Source: Bacteroidetes bacterium GWE2_42_24 (lineage in GTDB: Bacteria; Bacteroidota; Bacteroidia; Bacteroidales; TTA-H9). Taken from it: DNA of 64,000 nt. Shown piece by piece: positions 53,037-62,245 of this stretch. The stretch is from assembly GCA_001768515.1 (NCBI GenBank), contig MEOA01000009.1, positions 62,334 to 126,333 of the forward strand. The letters are read 5' to 3'. Position 1 is the stretch's first letter, and each line of letters begins with the position of its first letter. The position numbers were made by a program, and so were the translations under genes. The notes beneath the pieces are model-generated. The model had not been told where the DNA came from, made no database searches, and saw only the letters and a list, made by a program, of their open reading frames with translations.

Positions 53037-55027
53037 ACCGGTATTGTGAGGGTTACGGTAGTGCCTCTGTTTAGTACCGAGTCGATGTGAACGGTACCCC
53101 CAAGGTTTGATAACCGTTTATGGATGTTTTTTATCCCGATCCCCTTGTTATTCTGTTGCTGATCGGGATCAAATCCACAACCGTTGTCTTCGAGCATGAT
53201 TGTAAGTTCACCTCCGTCATTAATCACCTGAAGGCAGATTTCGTTGGCTCCTGAATGGTGCATAATGTTGTTAATCAGCTCCTGAACAACCCTGTATAAA
53301 GTGTTTTCGATCAGCGGTTCGGGGTGAGGAGGTGGTCCTATCGTTTCGAAGTGAATAGTATACTTCGTGGATTCACTCAGCCTGTCGATCAGGTCTTGTA
53401 TGGCAGCCAGCAATCCCTTCTCGCGCAGCATGATGGGCGCCATGTTGTGTGAAATAATCCTCAGTTCGCTAAAGGCTCCATCGACGAGTGTGAGAAGGTT
53501 ATCGAGCATGGGTTGGGGACAATCTTGCGGTAAGAATGATTTGTCGCGTAGTGTGCTGATGTTGAGTTTAATTAGTGATAGTGATTGTCCAAGGCTATCG
53601 TGTAATTCTTCCCCGATCCTTTTCCTTTCACCAATTTCGGCCTCCAATATTTCACGTAGCTGTTTCTCACGTAATGCCTGCATTTGCACCTGTGTGCGGC
53701 GACGTTGCCGTTGCCGGATTTCCCTGAAAACGAAAACAGCCGACAGGAGGGTGATCAGCAGCAGGATGGCAGCTACTACCAACATCATGTTCCGCTGGCC
53801 TAGTAATTGCTGCTGTTCCTCGATAAGGACAACCTGATTGTTTTTCTCCCTGTTGAGGGATGCAATTTCGTTAGTTTTTTTCTTGCTTAAGTGTTGGAGC
53901 TCCAGGTCGATGAGCTGATTAACCCGGTTGACGTTCAATATCTCTTCTTCCAGTTTCTTAAAGGATCTGTAATACTGGTAACTCTTTCCTGTGTCTTTCA
54001 ATGTACTGTAATACTGCGACAGAAAATTGTAAACCTCACTCTCGAGTTTCAGGCTTTTAACTTCTTTTGCCAGTTTGAGTGCTTCCTGCGCGGGTTTATA
54101 AGCCTTTTGGGGCTTGTTGGTTTTCAGGTTTAGATTGGCAATTTCGAGTAGTGTCCATCCTTTTTCGTTAGGATCGCTGATTTTATCTGTCAGTGAGATG
54201 CTTTTATTTAGATACTTCTCGGCCATTGCGAACTTATTAAGGCGGGTCATCAACTGACCAAGGTACCTGTAAGTGATCGTCAGCCCATAGTTGTCTTTGC
54301 AGCTTATCTTCAGCTTTTCTGACATTACCAGATAATTCATCGCTTTGTCATCATTCCCGTTGCTTGACCATAATTTGCCCAGATTGGTAGTAACAGCTCC
54401 CATGCCAAGGGTGTTTTTGATGGCTGAATATAATTTTAGCGATTCTTCGAAAGAAGAGAGCGCCCGTTCGGAATTATTCAGGTCGAGGTAAATCAGGCCA
54501 ATGTTGTTGAGACAGGCAGCCTGTCCATATTGGCTGTTCTTGATTTCGAAATAGTTGAGTGCTTTGAACAGATAGGATAGTGCTTCCCTGAAGTTGCCGG
54601 TATGCCAGTGGGTGAGCCCGATGTTGGTTAGATTACTTGCAATCAGCGCGGTGTCGCCCTTGATCTGGCTCAACTCCAGGGCGTAATGGTAATGATAGAG
54701 GGCACTGTCGAACACCGACATCACGTCATAAACAATTCCGGTCAGGTTATGTGCCTTGATGGAACCCGAAAGATAACCCGAACGGGCCGCTTCGCCGATG
54801 GCCTCCATCCCGTAACGTAAGGCGATCGACGGGTAAGCGTAAGTCTGATCCCAGCATAGCTTGCACAATAAGTCGACCCGCTCCTTCCCGCTTGTTTTTT
54901 CACCTGGCTTGAGCGGCTCCGGATCGAATATATAGGAATCGGTTCCTGCAATGGCGGGTACCAGACTCATAACGAGTACGATCATGAGGAGGTGACGGTT
55001 AATGATTTGAATACAGTGGCGGTTCAT
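53033..55027 (-). CDS. TPR-containing sensor histidine kinase (HisKA_3 type)
   Basis: From the ATG at 55027 (MNRHCIQ) 664 residues: a signal segment, six to seven TPR units (about 70-360), a coiled coil, one membrane helix (MLVVAAILLLITLLSAVFVF), a HisKA_3 domain with the phospho-His in GEELHDSLGQ near residue 476, and HATPase motifs (ELINNIMHHSGA, DNGCGFD). The periplasmic TPR array probably senses a protein or peptide ligand. Common plan in Bacteroidota. Confidence 0.93.
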   Translation of the reverse strand: MNRHCIQIINRHLLMIVLVMSLVPAIAGTDSYIFDPEPLKPGEKTSGKERVDLLCKLCWDQTYAYPSIALRYGMEAIGEAARSGYLSGSIKAHNLTGIVYDVMSVFDSALYHYHYALELSQIKGDTALIASNLTNIGLTHWHTGNFREALSYLFKALNYFEIKNSQYGQAACLNNIGLIYLDLNNSERALSSFEESLKLYSAIKNTLGMGAVTTNLGKLWSSNGNDDKAMNYLVMSEKLKISCKDNYGLTITYRYLGQLMTRLNKFAMAEKYLNKSISLTDKISDPNEKGWTLLEIANLNLKTNKPQKAYKPAQEALKLAKEVKSLKLESEVYNFLSQYYSTLKDTGKSYQYYRSFKKLEEEILNVNRVNQLIDLELQHLSKKKTNEIASLNREKNNQVVLIEEQQQLLGQRNMMLVVAAILLLITLLSAVFVFREIRQRQRRRTQVQMQALREKQLREILEAEIGERKRIGEELHDSLGQSLSLIKLNISTLRDKSFLPQDCPQPMLDNLLTLVDGAFSELRIISHNMAPIMLREKGLLAAIQDLIDRLSESTKYTIHFETIGPPPHPEPLIENTLYRVVQELINNIMHHSGANEICLQVINDGGELTIMLEDNGCGFDPDQQQNNKGIGIKNIHKRLSNLGGTVHIDSVLNRGTTVTLTIPV

Positions 55028-55172
55028 GTGATAAAATTCGGGTACAAATGTAGCCAACCACAGGTAGAATAAGCTTTATAAATCACCTGAAGGATAAATT
55101 TCCGTACTGGTACGGATAACACTCTGCTAGATTCAGTAGTAAAGCGGATTGCGGCAGATGTTTCAACTGAAA

Positions 55173-55180
55173 TACCTTTG
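55173..55180 (+). promoter_or_regulatory. -7 promoter box of the secreted propeller gene
   Basis: TACCTTTG matches TAnnTTTG, 33 bp before the ATG at 55214. Confidence 0.5.
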
Positions 55181-55213
55181 CCGGCATCATCAGATTCTTC
55201 AAATTTAATTATC

Positions 55214-56512
55214 ATGAAACATTTTTCTCTCTTTTCTTCTTTATTTATTGTTTTGACTTGTTGGCTTTCCACTCAGGCTCAGTCATCGTGGGTACCGCAA
55301 ACCACCAATACCGAAGTTATGATCAACAGTATCGACTTCCTTGACCCTGAAACGGCCTTATTTGGTTTTGCTGTAGGTGAAATGGGTACCATTCTGCGGA
55401 CTATTGATGGTGGCCTTAACTGGGAAACCATGAATTCGGGGACTACCGAAACCCTCTATCACGTCGATGTTTTGGACGCTGATAAAATTATTGTCTGTGG
55501 TTCCAATAGTACCGTTGTCCGTTCACTTGATGGTGGCACTACCTGGTCGGTCAGTACTATTCAGGGAACAATGGGATATTATGTTGATATGTACGGACTC
55601 GCCATTAACCCGGCTACCGGTGTTGGATACATCTGTGGCATGGAACAGAATATCCATAAGACGACTGACTTTGGATTAACATGGACCCCCATTCGTGAAG
55701 GCTATTATGGTGCACTGTATAATGTTCAGATGTTCGGTGACGATACCTGTGCGATTGTTGGTAAGAATTCAATTTTTACATCTTTAATCGCCCGTACATT
55801 TGATGGAGGAGTCAACTGGACATGGCGTGATTTCTATCCTGTTGATGGAAATGGCATGTCTTGGGAGACCAGCACCCGTGATGCCCATTTTTTCAATCCT
55901 GATTCTGCAATCACAGTCCAGATTGAAGAATTGAATGCTACAGGTTTTATTACCTGTACCCTTGATTGGGAGAATAAATTCTGGTTGGCTAATGAGCATA
56001 CCGACGCCTATCTGGAATGTTTAGATTTAAAATATAATTACGGCTTAGCCGGAGGTGCGGATATTAATTCCGGGGGGGTAATTTATGAATCACCCGATAA
56101 TGGTGTTAATTGGTTTATTTCTGAAACATCGGGCAAAATACCCGCTATCCATGACGTTTATGTTGGTGCAAATACGCTTTTTGCTGTTGGAGACGGAGGG
56201 GTTATCCTTACCCGTGACAAATTTGTAGGAGTCGGGTCTCCTGATGCTGAAAACACTTCTGTTATCCTGAGCCCTAACCCCGCTTCAGGTAATACCGTGC
56301 TGCGCTTTACACTTATGGAGCCGCAAAAGGTTACAGTTAGTATAATTGACGAAACAGGACGTATTGTTTGCAATCCTGTGTGCAGCCGCACTTTTTCGGA
56401 AGGTGATCACCAAATTTCTATTCCTTTTGACGGAATAAGACCGGGGACTTATTGTGTTTTAGTTACTTCAGGCAACGACAGGATTGCCAAAAAGCTGATG
56501 GTAGTCAGATAA
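55214..56512 (+). CDS. Secreted YCF48/BNR-like propeller protein with T9SS sorting domain
   Basis: A 432-residue protein starting at a signal peptide (MKHFSLFSSLFIVLTCWLSTQAQ); an in-frame ATG 36 bp upstream is rejected since it lies at the predicted transcript start. The body has repeated GMGTILRTIDGGLNWE-like and TFDGGVNWTW motifs, as in YCF48/sialidase-type beta propellers. The C-terminal 80 residues (LSPNPASGNTVLRF... GTYCVLVTSGNDRIAKKLMVV) are a type A T9SS sorting domain. It should be secreted or attached to the cell surface. Function unknown. Confidence 0.9.
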   Translation: MKHFSLFSSLFIVLTCWLSTQAQSSWVPQTTNTEVMINSIDFLDPETALFGFAVGEMGTILRTIDGGLNWETMNSGTTETLYHVDVLDADKIIVCGSNSTVVRSLDGGTTWSVSTIQGTMGYYVDMYGLAINPATGVGYICGMEQNIHKTTDFGLTWTPIREGYYGALYNVQMFGDDTCAIVGKNSIFTSLIARTFDGGVNWTWRDFYPVDGNGMSWETSTRDAHFFNPDSAITVQIEELNATGFITCTLDWENKFWLANEHTDAYLECLDLKYNYGLAGGADINSGGVIYESPDNGVNWFISETSGKIPAIHDVYVGANTLFAVGDGGVILTRDKFVGVGSPDAENTSVILSPNPASGNTVLRFTLMEPQKVTVSIIDETGRIVCNPVCSRTFSEGDHQISIPFDGIRPGTYCVLVTSGNDRIAKKLMVVR

Positions 56513-56545
56513 TACTCTTTCATGTTTTTACGATTTATAGCTCTA

Positions 56546-56577
56546 GCGACCGGGTTTACCCGGTCGCTTCATTTTTG
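56546..56577 (+). terminator. Rho-independent terminator after the propeller gene
   Basis: GCGACCGGG-TTTA-CCCGGTCGC forms a 9-bp perfect stem, followed by TTCATTTTT. Lies 33 bp after the stop. Confidence 0.9.
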
Positions 56578-56668
56578 CCCTCAGGTGACACGATCTGGTT
56601 TTATTTGAATGAGCTTGGCAGACAATTACACATGTAATGATTTTCCGGTTAAATTCCACCGTTTTCGG

Positions 56669-56676
56669 TAACTTTG
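56669..56676 (+). promoter_or_regulatory. -7 promoter box of the methyltransferase-like gene
   Basis: TAACTTTG matches TAnnTTTG and lies 22 bp before the ATG at 56699. Confidence 0.55.
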
Positions 56677-56698
56677 TGGTTCTTAAATCTGCTTTCCG

Positions 56699-57604
56699 AT
56701 GCCCGAACTGAAACACCTCGAGGATGTTGTTTTCTCGCAGCTTTATCATAACCGTTACAGAAACCTTTTTTATACAGGGAAACCTGCCAGACCTTTTTTT
56801 TGCGACATGACGCATCAGTTGTTTAATGAAGAGCGGCAACATGTGCGCGACATGGCTGCATCGGGGCATATTGATCCCTGGATTGATTTTCTGACGCGGG
56901 AATCGTTAAAGACTTTTTATGCCATGAATCAGTATATTCATGCTGATAACGAGGAAATTGATCAGCTTAGGGTTGTGTACAATGAACTGATTCTTGAGTT
57001 TTGTGGTGAGAAGGATGCTGCTGAAATATCGCAGAACCACTTCAACCGACTGGCTAAATGGCTCGAAGGGGTTGACCCCTTATTGGTTCAGATATACAGT
57101 GGCGCTGCAGAAGAGATCAGACCGGTAGTCTGTGCGGGCTATTCGCCATTGTTTTTGCTTGATCTCTATAACCTGAAACCCGACAAATCCATCACACCAC
57201 TGCTCGACATTGGTTGTGGTGAAGCTGCACTGCTTCCTGCTTATTTTAGAAATTTAGGCTATGAGGCCTACGGTTTTGACAGGATTATTTCTACACCTGA
57301 ATCCTGGCTCAAAGAGGCCGATTGGTTTACATTTGAATTCAGACCTTCAACATGGCAGGTGGTTCTTGCTAACCAGTCATTTTCACTTCATTTTAATCAT
57401 TTTCATCAGCGTGAGGGCGAGGATGTGTTGCCTTATGCCCGTTTGTATATGAGGATACTGGAATCGCTGAAACCTGGCGGCAGATTCATTTATGCCCCTT
57501 CGCTTCCGTTTATTGAATCATTGTTACCGGCCGATAAGTATGGGGTAAGTCTTCACTGTGCATTCGATAAAATTATTGTCACCACAATCAGCCGTCTGAT
57601 ATAA
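56699..57604 (+). CDS. Class I SAM-dependent methyltransferase-like protein
   Basis: A 301-residue protein: a helical N-terminal part (1-160) and a Rossmann-like C-terminal part with LLDIGCGEAALLPAYF near residue 168, the glycine loop that binds S-adenosylmethionine, then a probable acidic residue in YGFDRI and ESLKPGGRFIYAP. Substrate unknown. It lies between two unrelated genes. Confidence 0.7.
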   Translation: MPELKHLEDVVFSQLYHNRYRNLFYTGKPARPFFCDMTHQLFNEERQHVRDMAASGHIDPWIDFLTRESLKTFYAMNQYIHADNEEIDQLRVVYNELILEFCGEKDAAEISQNHFNRLAKWLEGVDPLLVQIYSGAAEEIRPVVCAGYSPLFLLDLYNLKPDKSITPLLDIGCGEAALLPAYFRNLGYEAYGFDRIISTPESWLKEADWFTFEFRPSTWQVVLANQSFSLHFNHFHQREGEDVLPYARLYMRILESLKPGGRFIYAPSLPFIESLLPADKYGVSLHCAFDKIIVTTISRLI

Positions 57605-57619
57605 CCTTCCCAATCAATT

Positions 57620-58033
57620 ATGAAAATTGACCACATTGCCATTTGGACCCACCAGTTGGAAGCATTGAAACATTATTACATGAGTTGGTTTCAGGCTGTA
57701 GCAGGCCCGAAGTATGTTAATCATCTGAAACAGTACGAAAGCTATTTCCTGAGCTTTGAAGGTGAAACCCGCGTTGAAATCATGCAGCGACCTGATATAC
57801 CCGTTAACGCAAATGATCCTGTGGTGAATCAGTACACCGGTTATATTCATATCGCATTTGAGGTGAAGTCGATGGATGCCGTGAGTGAACTTGCAGAACA
57901 AATGAGTAAGGCCGGGTTGCCAATTCTGGATGGTCCCCGCCGCACAGGTGATGGCTACTTTGAATTCGTGACCATTGATCCCGATGAAAACAGAATTGAA
58001 GTAACCAGTGCGTATCTGTCACCCGGGCTATAA
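57620..58033 (+). CDS. VOC superfamily (glyoxalase-like) protein
   Basis: A 137-residue beta-alpha-beta-beta-beta fold repeated twice. Metal ligands His5 in KIDHIAIW, Glu in VEIMQRP, His in IHIAFEV and Glu in NRIEVTS are all present, so it likely binds a metal. Could be a glyoxalase I, methylmalonyl-CoA epimerase relative or resistance protein; this length and pattern do not decide. 15 bp after the methyltransferase-like gene. Confidence 0.88.
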   Translation: MKIDHIAIWTHQLEALKHYYMSWFQAVAGPKYVNHLKQYESYFLSFEGETRVEIMQRPDIPVNANDPVVNQYTGYIHIAFEVKSMDAVSELAEQMSKAGLPILDGPRRTGDGYFEFVTIDPDENRIEVTSAYLSPGL

Positions 58034-58180
58034 TCCTATAATTATGATGTTCAATTACGTACGTTTTTGTGTCCATTTGCGTACCCGATAACGCGGGGAG
58101 TCTGTTTTGTGCTCATTGATCTTTAGTTAGTTGTATTTGTGGTATGACCTTTGAGTGAATAGCGGTAGAAAAAATGAATT

Positions 58181-60604
58181 ATGTTCAGGAATTTTTTAAT
58201 CTCAGCGCTTCGCAACTTCAATCGTTCGAAAGGATTTACCCTTATCAATGTTGGCGGACTCAGTATTGGACTGGTAGCAGTCCTTATTATATTTCTATAT
58301 ATCCGGCATGAGACGGGGTATGATACCGGTCATGCAAAAGGAGACAGGATATACCGTCAGGTGATAATAGGGAAAGAACATAATTATCCCATTCAACCGG
58401 GAGTGTTTCTGAAATATCAGCGTAATCAACTGAAAGGTGTTGAAGCTGTCACGATGTTAACCAAGCGTAATGTTACGGTAAAAGCAGGTGAACAGGTTTT
58501 GGGGAATCAAGATTTCATCGCAGCCGACAGTTTGCTGTTTCGTTTGTTTGACTGGAAGGTTATCAGTGGTAACCCGGAAGCTGTGCTCTGTAAAACCAAT
58601 TCGATTATCCTCACCCGCTCTGCTGCGCAGAAATACTTTGGCGACAGCGACCCGATTGGTAAGACCATTCTGATTGATAATTCCTACAGTGCCGTCGTGG
58701 GTGCTCTGATTGAAGACCTTCCCGAGCAGTCGTTCGTCCATTTCCTCGGCATCCTGCCTCTCCATTACATAGCTATAACGAATGAAAGTGCGTTGACTGA
58801 ATGGGGAAACAGCAGTTTTGTTTTTTTCTGTCTGGTTGATCAGGGAGCCTCTGTCAGTCAGATTGAGAAGGACATACCTTTCATCTTTAAAGAAAATTTC
58901 AATCGTGACGCCGATTATAAACCCAGCCTCTATCACCTGCAACCACTGCGTGATATTCACCTTTATTCAGGAGCCAATCGCTGGGAGCCTGAACCTCAGG
59001 GTAACATCAACACCGTGAAAATATTGGGGGCCACGGCTATCATGATTCTACTGCTGGCAGCCATCAACTTCGTGAACTTGTCAACGGCGCGCAATTCCAG
59101 TCGTTTTCGTGAAATAGGGTTACGCAAGGTGGTGGGTTCGTTCCGATCGCAGATCATCGTTCAGTTTCTGGTCGAAACAGCTCTCTACATATTTACCTCG
59201 TTCCTGCTGGCGCTGGCCATTACGCAGGCGTTGCTTCCCTGGTTCAGCAGTATGACTGGCATAACGCTGTCGGTGGGCGAGTTACTTAATCCTTCTGTGT
59301 TCGCACTTTTGATCTTGTTTTTGTTGGTGCTGATAGGTCTTGCAGGCGGGTACCCGGCGTTCGTGCTGTCAGCCCCTGCGCCGGCGGTCGTCTTGCGAAA
59401 ACAGGGCGATTCATTCTCGAAAAATTCCAGATGGAATCTGGGACTCCGTGAGACTTTGGTGATTATTCAGTTCATTGTATCGGTTGGGCTGATTACCGGT
59501 GCCATCATTGTGCAGAAACAACTTCTTTACCTCTCACAAAGACCGCTGGGTTTTGAGGCCGCCCAAAAACTGGTGATTCGCAATCCCTGGGACGATAAGA
59601 TGGACGACCGTTTTGATGCGATGACTGCGGCATTAAAACAGATGCCTGAGGTGAAGGCGATCGCTGGTTCACATAACATTCCGGGACGTTTCGAAAATAA
59701 CTATGCGCAATACAGCCTGAAGGGGATCGATCGCAAGACTAAAAGTGTGCAGGGAGCTCTCATCTCGGTGAGCAATAATTTCTTTTCCGCGATGGGTGCG
59801 GGAATAAGTCAGGGCGAAGGGTTCCCGGTTGAAATGAACAAACAGGAACTTGATAGTTTCCCTTGTTGCATTATCAATGAAACTTTAGCCTCAATGCTGG
59901 TGCAGTCCAATGATACAAATCTGGTAGGTATGTCGCTTGATGGTTTTTATGGCCCCCTCACCCAACGAAAGATCATTGGTATCGTATCCGACATCCATTT
60001 CAGGTCACTGCACGACAAGGTTGTGCCGACTGCCTTCATAGTGAGCAAGGCTGTCTATCCGAATTTTAATCTGAATCTGATTGTTGATATCAATTCCGGC
60101 AATATGTCTGAGATGGTTGGAAAGATTGAGTCGCTTTGGGAGGGGATTACACCTGACTGGCCTTTCGATTCTTTTTTCCTTGATCAGAGTTTCGATGCGC
60201 AGTACCGGGCCGATCAGAATCTCTCGGTCATCATCAAGGTCTTCACGATTGTAGCCTTATTCATTTCCCTGACAGGGCTGCTGGCGCTTGTTATGTATGT
60301 TACCCGGTCAAAACGTCGTGAACTTGGCATCAGAAAGACATTGGGTGCCTCGGAAGAGATGTTGATGCGTATGATGTCGTGGCGGTTTATCCGGCTGGTG
60401 CTCGTAGCCGACCTGTTGGTATTGCCCTTCATCATCTGGTTCGCTTCCGGGTGGCTTGAGGATTTTGCCTATCATACAAATGTTGGTTGGATTCTCCCCG
60501 TGCTGGTTGTTGTATTATCGGTGATCATCACCCTCGTTACCATACTCTGGCAAACACGTAAGGCTGTGTCGGCCAATCCGGTCGATGTGTTGAAAGCCGA
60601 ATAG
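58181..60604 (+). CDS. ABC transporter permease (FtsX/MacB family, duplicated)
   Basis: An 807-residue permease with a MacB-like periplasmic domain after TM1, an FtsX core near 290-400 (STARNSSRFREIGLRKVVGSFRSQI), a second periplasmic domain, and a second FtsX core near 685-805 (VTRSKRRELGIRKTLGASEEM, ending SANPVDVLKAE). This two-unit layout is typical of Bacteroidota antimicrobial-peptide/lipoprotein-type exporters. No ATPase partner is adjacent. Confidence 0.92.
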   Translation: MFRNFLISALRNFNRSKGFTLINVGGLSIGLVAVLIIFLYIRHETGYDTGHAKGDRIYRQVIIGKEHNYPIQPGVFLKYQRNQLKGVEAVTMLTKRNVTVKAGEQVLGNQDFIAADSLLFRLFDWKVISGNPEAVLCKTNSIILTRSAAQKYFGDSDPIGKTILIDNSYSAVVGALIEDLPEQSFVHFLGILPLHYIAITNESALTEWGNSSFVFFCLVDQGASVSQIEKDIPFIFKENFNRDADYKPSLYHLQPLRDIHLYSGANRWEPEPQGNINTVKILGATAIMILLLAAINFVNLSTARNSSRFREIGLRKVVGSFRSQIIVQFLVETALYIFTSFLLALAITQALLPWFSSMTGITLSVGELLNPSVFALLILFLLVLIGLAGGYPAFVLSAPAPAVVLRKQGDSFSKNSRWNLGLRETLVIIQFIVSVGLITGAIIVQKQLLYLSQRPLGFEAAQKLVIRNPWDDKMDDRFDAMTAALKQMPEVKAIAGSHNIPGRFENNYAQYSLKGIDRKTKSVQGALISVSNNFFSAMGAGISQGEGFPVEMNKQELDSFPCCIINETLASMLVQSNDTNLVGMSLDGFYGPLTQRKIIGIVSDIHFRSLHDKVVPTAFIVSKAVYPNFNLNLIVDINSGNMSEMVGKIESLWEGITPDWPFDSFFLDQSFDAQYRADQNLSVIIKVFTIVALFISLTGLLALVMYVTRSKRRELGIRKTLGASEEMLMRMMSWRFIRLVLVADLLVLPFIIWFASGWLEDFAYHTNVGWILPVLVVVLSVIITLVTILWQTRKAVSANPVDVLKAE

Positions 60605-60703
60605 GTCCCGTTCTGTATTTCACCACATGGGCATAGAAGAGATTTGCTTGCCAAAAAAGGAGCAAAGCAATTTGTATAGCTTGCCCGACTCCCTGCCACT
60701 GGT

Positions 60704-61486
60704 TCAGTGATCTTGGTTTAATGGTTGCTCAAAGCGGTACATGAACCTGTTTTGGGTTGTCTGGGCGAGATCGTCTATCGATCCGGTAAAACCCAGATCG
60801 TGTAATGAAGTGATAAACTCGTCATGGTGTCGTCCCTGACGGTAGTCGGGTTCCCGTGCAGGATGTTTCAGGTACCATGCGATCGTGCCGCTACGCTCTG
60901 CTACGTTGATCACTGCGTGGTAAAACAGCCGATCGGAACCCTTGTACATCGAAGAGCCCACGATCTTCATCCCCTCTTTAGAAATGTCGCTGATTCCCCG
61001 TTGCGATAGTCCGGTTATGCCTAATTGGTTGAAGGTGTCGATGAGGACACCGTTGCACAGCACGAAAAAGTCGCGTGGTGAACGATACCGCCCGATAGCG
61101 TCGGTGCAGGCAACAACCAGCATGGAAGGGGTAAGCACTACTGCTTCACCACCCGAGGGCCGTTTGAGCAGCATGGCATCATCGGCTTCTATCCGCCCGG
61201 TATAAACCGATGATTCGGCATTGTTGCTGCGCCCAAGCACTACATATACCTGATCGGGCTGCCATGTCATGATTGCAGGGAATGAAGTTACTGACAGCAG
61301 TGCACTGTCGGGAAGGGTGTAAGTTTGTGGTACAACCATAACTTCAGGATTTATTAATAGAACAGCGAATATAGGGGATTGTTCCGGAATTGACGGCCGG
61401 GTGTTGATGCCCATTCCCGGTATATCCGCATTAGGTATTGTTAATTGATTTTGTTTATGGCTATTGGCTCTGGCTTCAGAAATCAT
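60704..61486 (-). CDS. Lipoate-protein ligase A family protein
   Basis: A 260-residue cofactor-transferase-fold protein. RPSGGEAVVL matches the R-x-SGGGAV lipoate-binding loop, with Glu in place of the third Gly. KEGMKIVGSSMYKG carries the lysine that contacts lipoyl-AMP, and FYHAVINVA follows. It probably attaches lipoate or octanoate to the E2 subunits of 2-oxoacid dehydrogenases; E3 and E2 genes lie 0.8-2.3 kb upstream on the same strand. The first 25 residues are atypical and the true start may be internal. Confidence 0.8.
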   Translation of the reverse strand: MISEARANSHKQNQLTIPNADIPGMGINTRPSIPEQSPIFAVLLINPEVMVVPQTYTLPDSALLSVTSFPAIMTWQPDQVYVVLGRSNNAESSVYTGRIEADDAMLLKRPSGGEAVVLTPSMLVVACTDAIGRYRSPRDFFVLCNGVLIDTFNQLGITGLSQRGISDISKEGMKIVGSSMYKGSDRLFYHAVINVAERSGTIAWYLKHPAREPDYRQGRHHDEFITSLHDLGFTGSIDDLAQTTQNRFMYRFEQPLNQDH

Positions 61487-62173
61487 GAAATTTTGAAATC
61501 CGGGGCCTCATCTTCTCCGAACTTTTTGCATTGGTTATTTAATACCATTGGCTTTTTTTCGCAAGAAAGCGATTTGATTCTGGTTTGGCACGATTTTTTA
61601 GGTTGGCAAAGCTTATGTTGAAAAGAGTAATCACCGGAACTCAAGAGAAGAACAACCAGAGGTAAACCATTACCGCACGTTTTACCTACGTTTTACCTAC
61701 GCTTCACCTACGCTTCATCTACGGTCGAACGTATAAATTGGTGCAATTTTACATAGAAGCTTATTGGAGAATAGGATGGTTATGCATTCTGGTTACAGTA
61801 ACTTTTTTTAATCAAAGATGGCTGCCTGTTTTTCGTATGCAAGAGGAAAGTGGTGAAGGTTCAGCCATCATTAAGGCCTGTTTACCTTCTCTGTGATTTT
61901 TTCAATTTCATAGTATTTTTATACATGGAAGTCTATTGTGTCTTTTTAGCGCGTGGTCTCTTGTGATGATGTAGTTTTGGCTTGACGATTATTATGATCT
62001 TCTATGTCGGCAGTTTGCGCCTTTGTCAGCGGCCTTTTTTTTGTTCCTGCATAGTCCCTGTCCATTAGAATGGGGTAGTCAATAGCGTTTTCTGAAGGGC
62101 TTTATTCTAATTAGTCAGTCAGTTTGTTAATGACGGAGGTATAACTTATGAGCGGCTTCAGGTGGTTAGTCAT
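61487..62173. other. Gene-free stretch with an 11-bp array
   Basis: 0.7 kb with no gene. It contains an isolated TTGGCAC at 61585-61591 and the phased array at 61669-61723. Nothing else is recognisable. Confidence 0.5.
61669..61723. repeat. Third 11-bp-periodic repeat array
   Basis: Five consecutive 11-mers ending in (C/G)(T/C)ACG: ATTACCGCACG, TTTTACCTACG twice, CTTCACCTACG and CTTCATCTACG. On the minus strand each unit reads like CGTAGGTAAAA, which shares a TAGG-x-x-AA theme with the arrays at 14338 and 41642. Confidence 0.75.
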
Positions 62174-62203
62174 AAAAAAGACCATCACCAGAAGGTGATG
62201 GTC
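62174..62203 (-). terminator. Rho-independent terminator of lpdA
   Basis: GACCATCACC (62180-62189) and GGTGATGGTC (62194-62203) form a perfect 10-bp stem with AGAA loop; on the minus strand it is followed by TTTTTT. Confidence 0.92.
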
Positions 62204-62245
62204 TTACAGTATAAACCCCTAAAATAGCGGAAACCCGCCATTCAC

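Noticed and set aside
61585-61600. TTGGCAC followed by T run as a third sigma-54 site
   Set aside because: The -24 half is good, but the -12 position has no G in register, and the flanking sequence does not match the 110-bp element.
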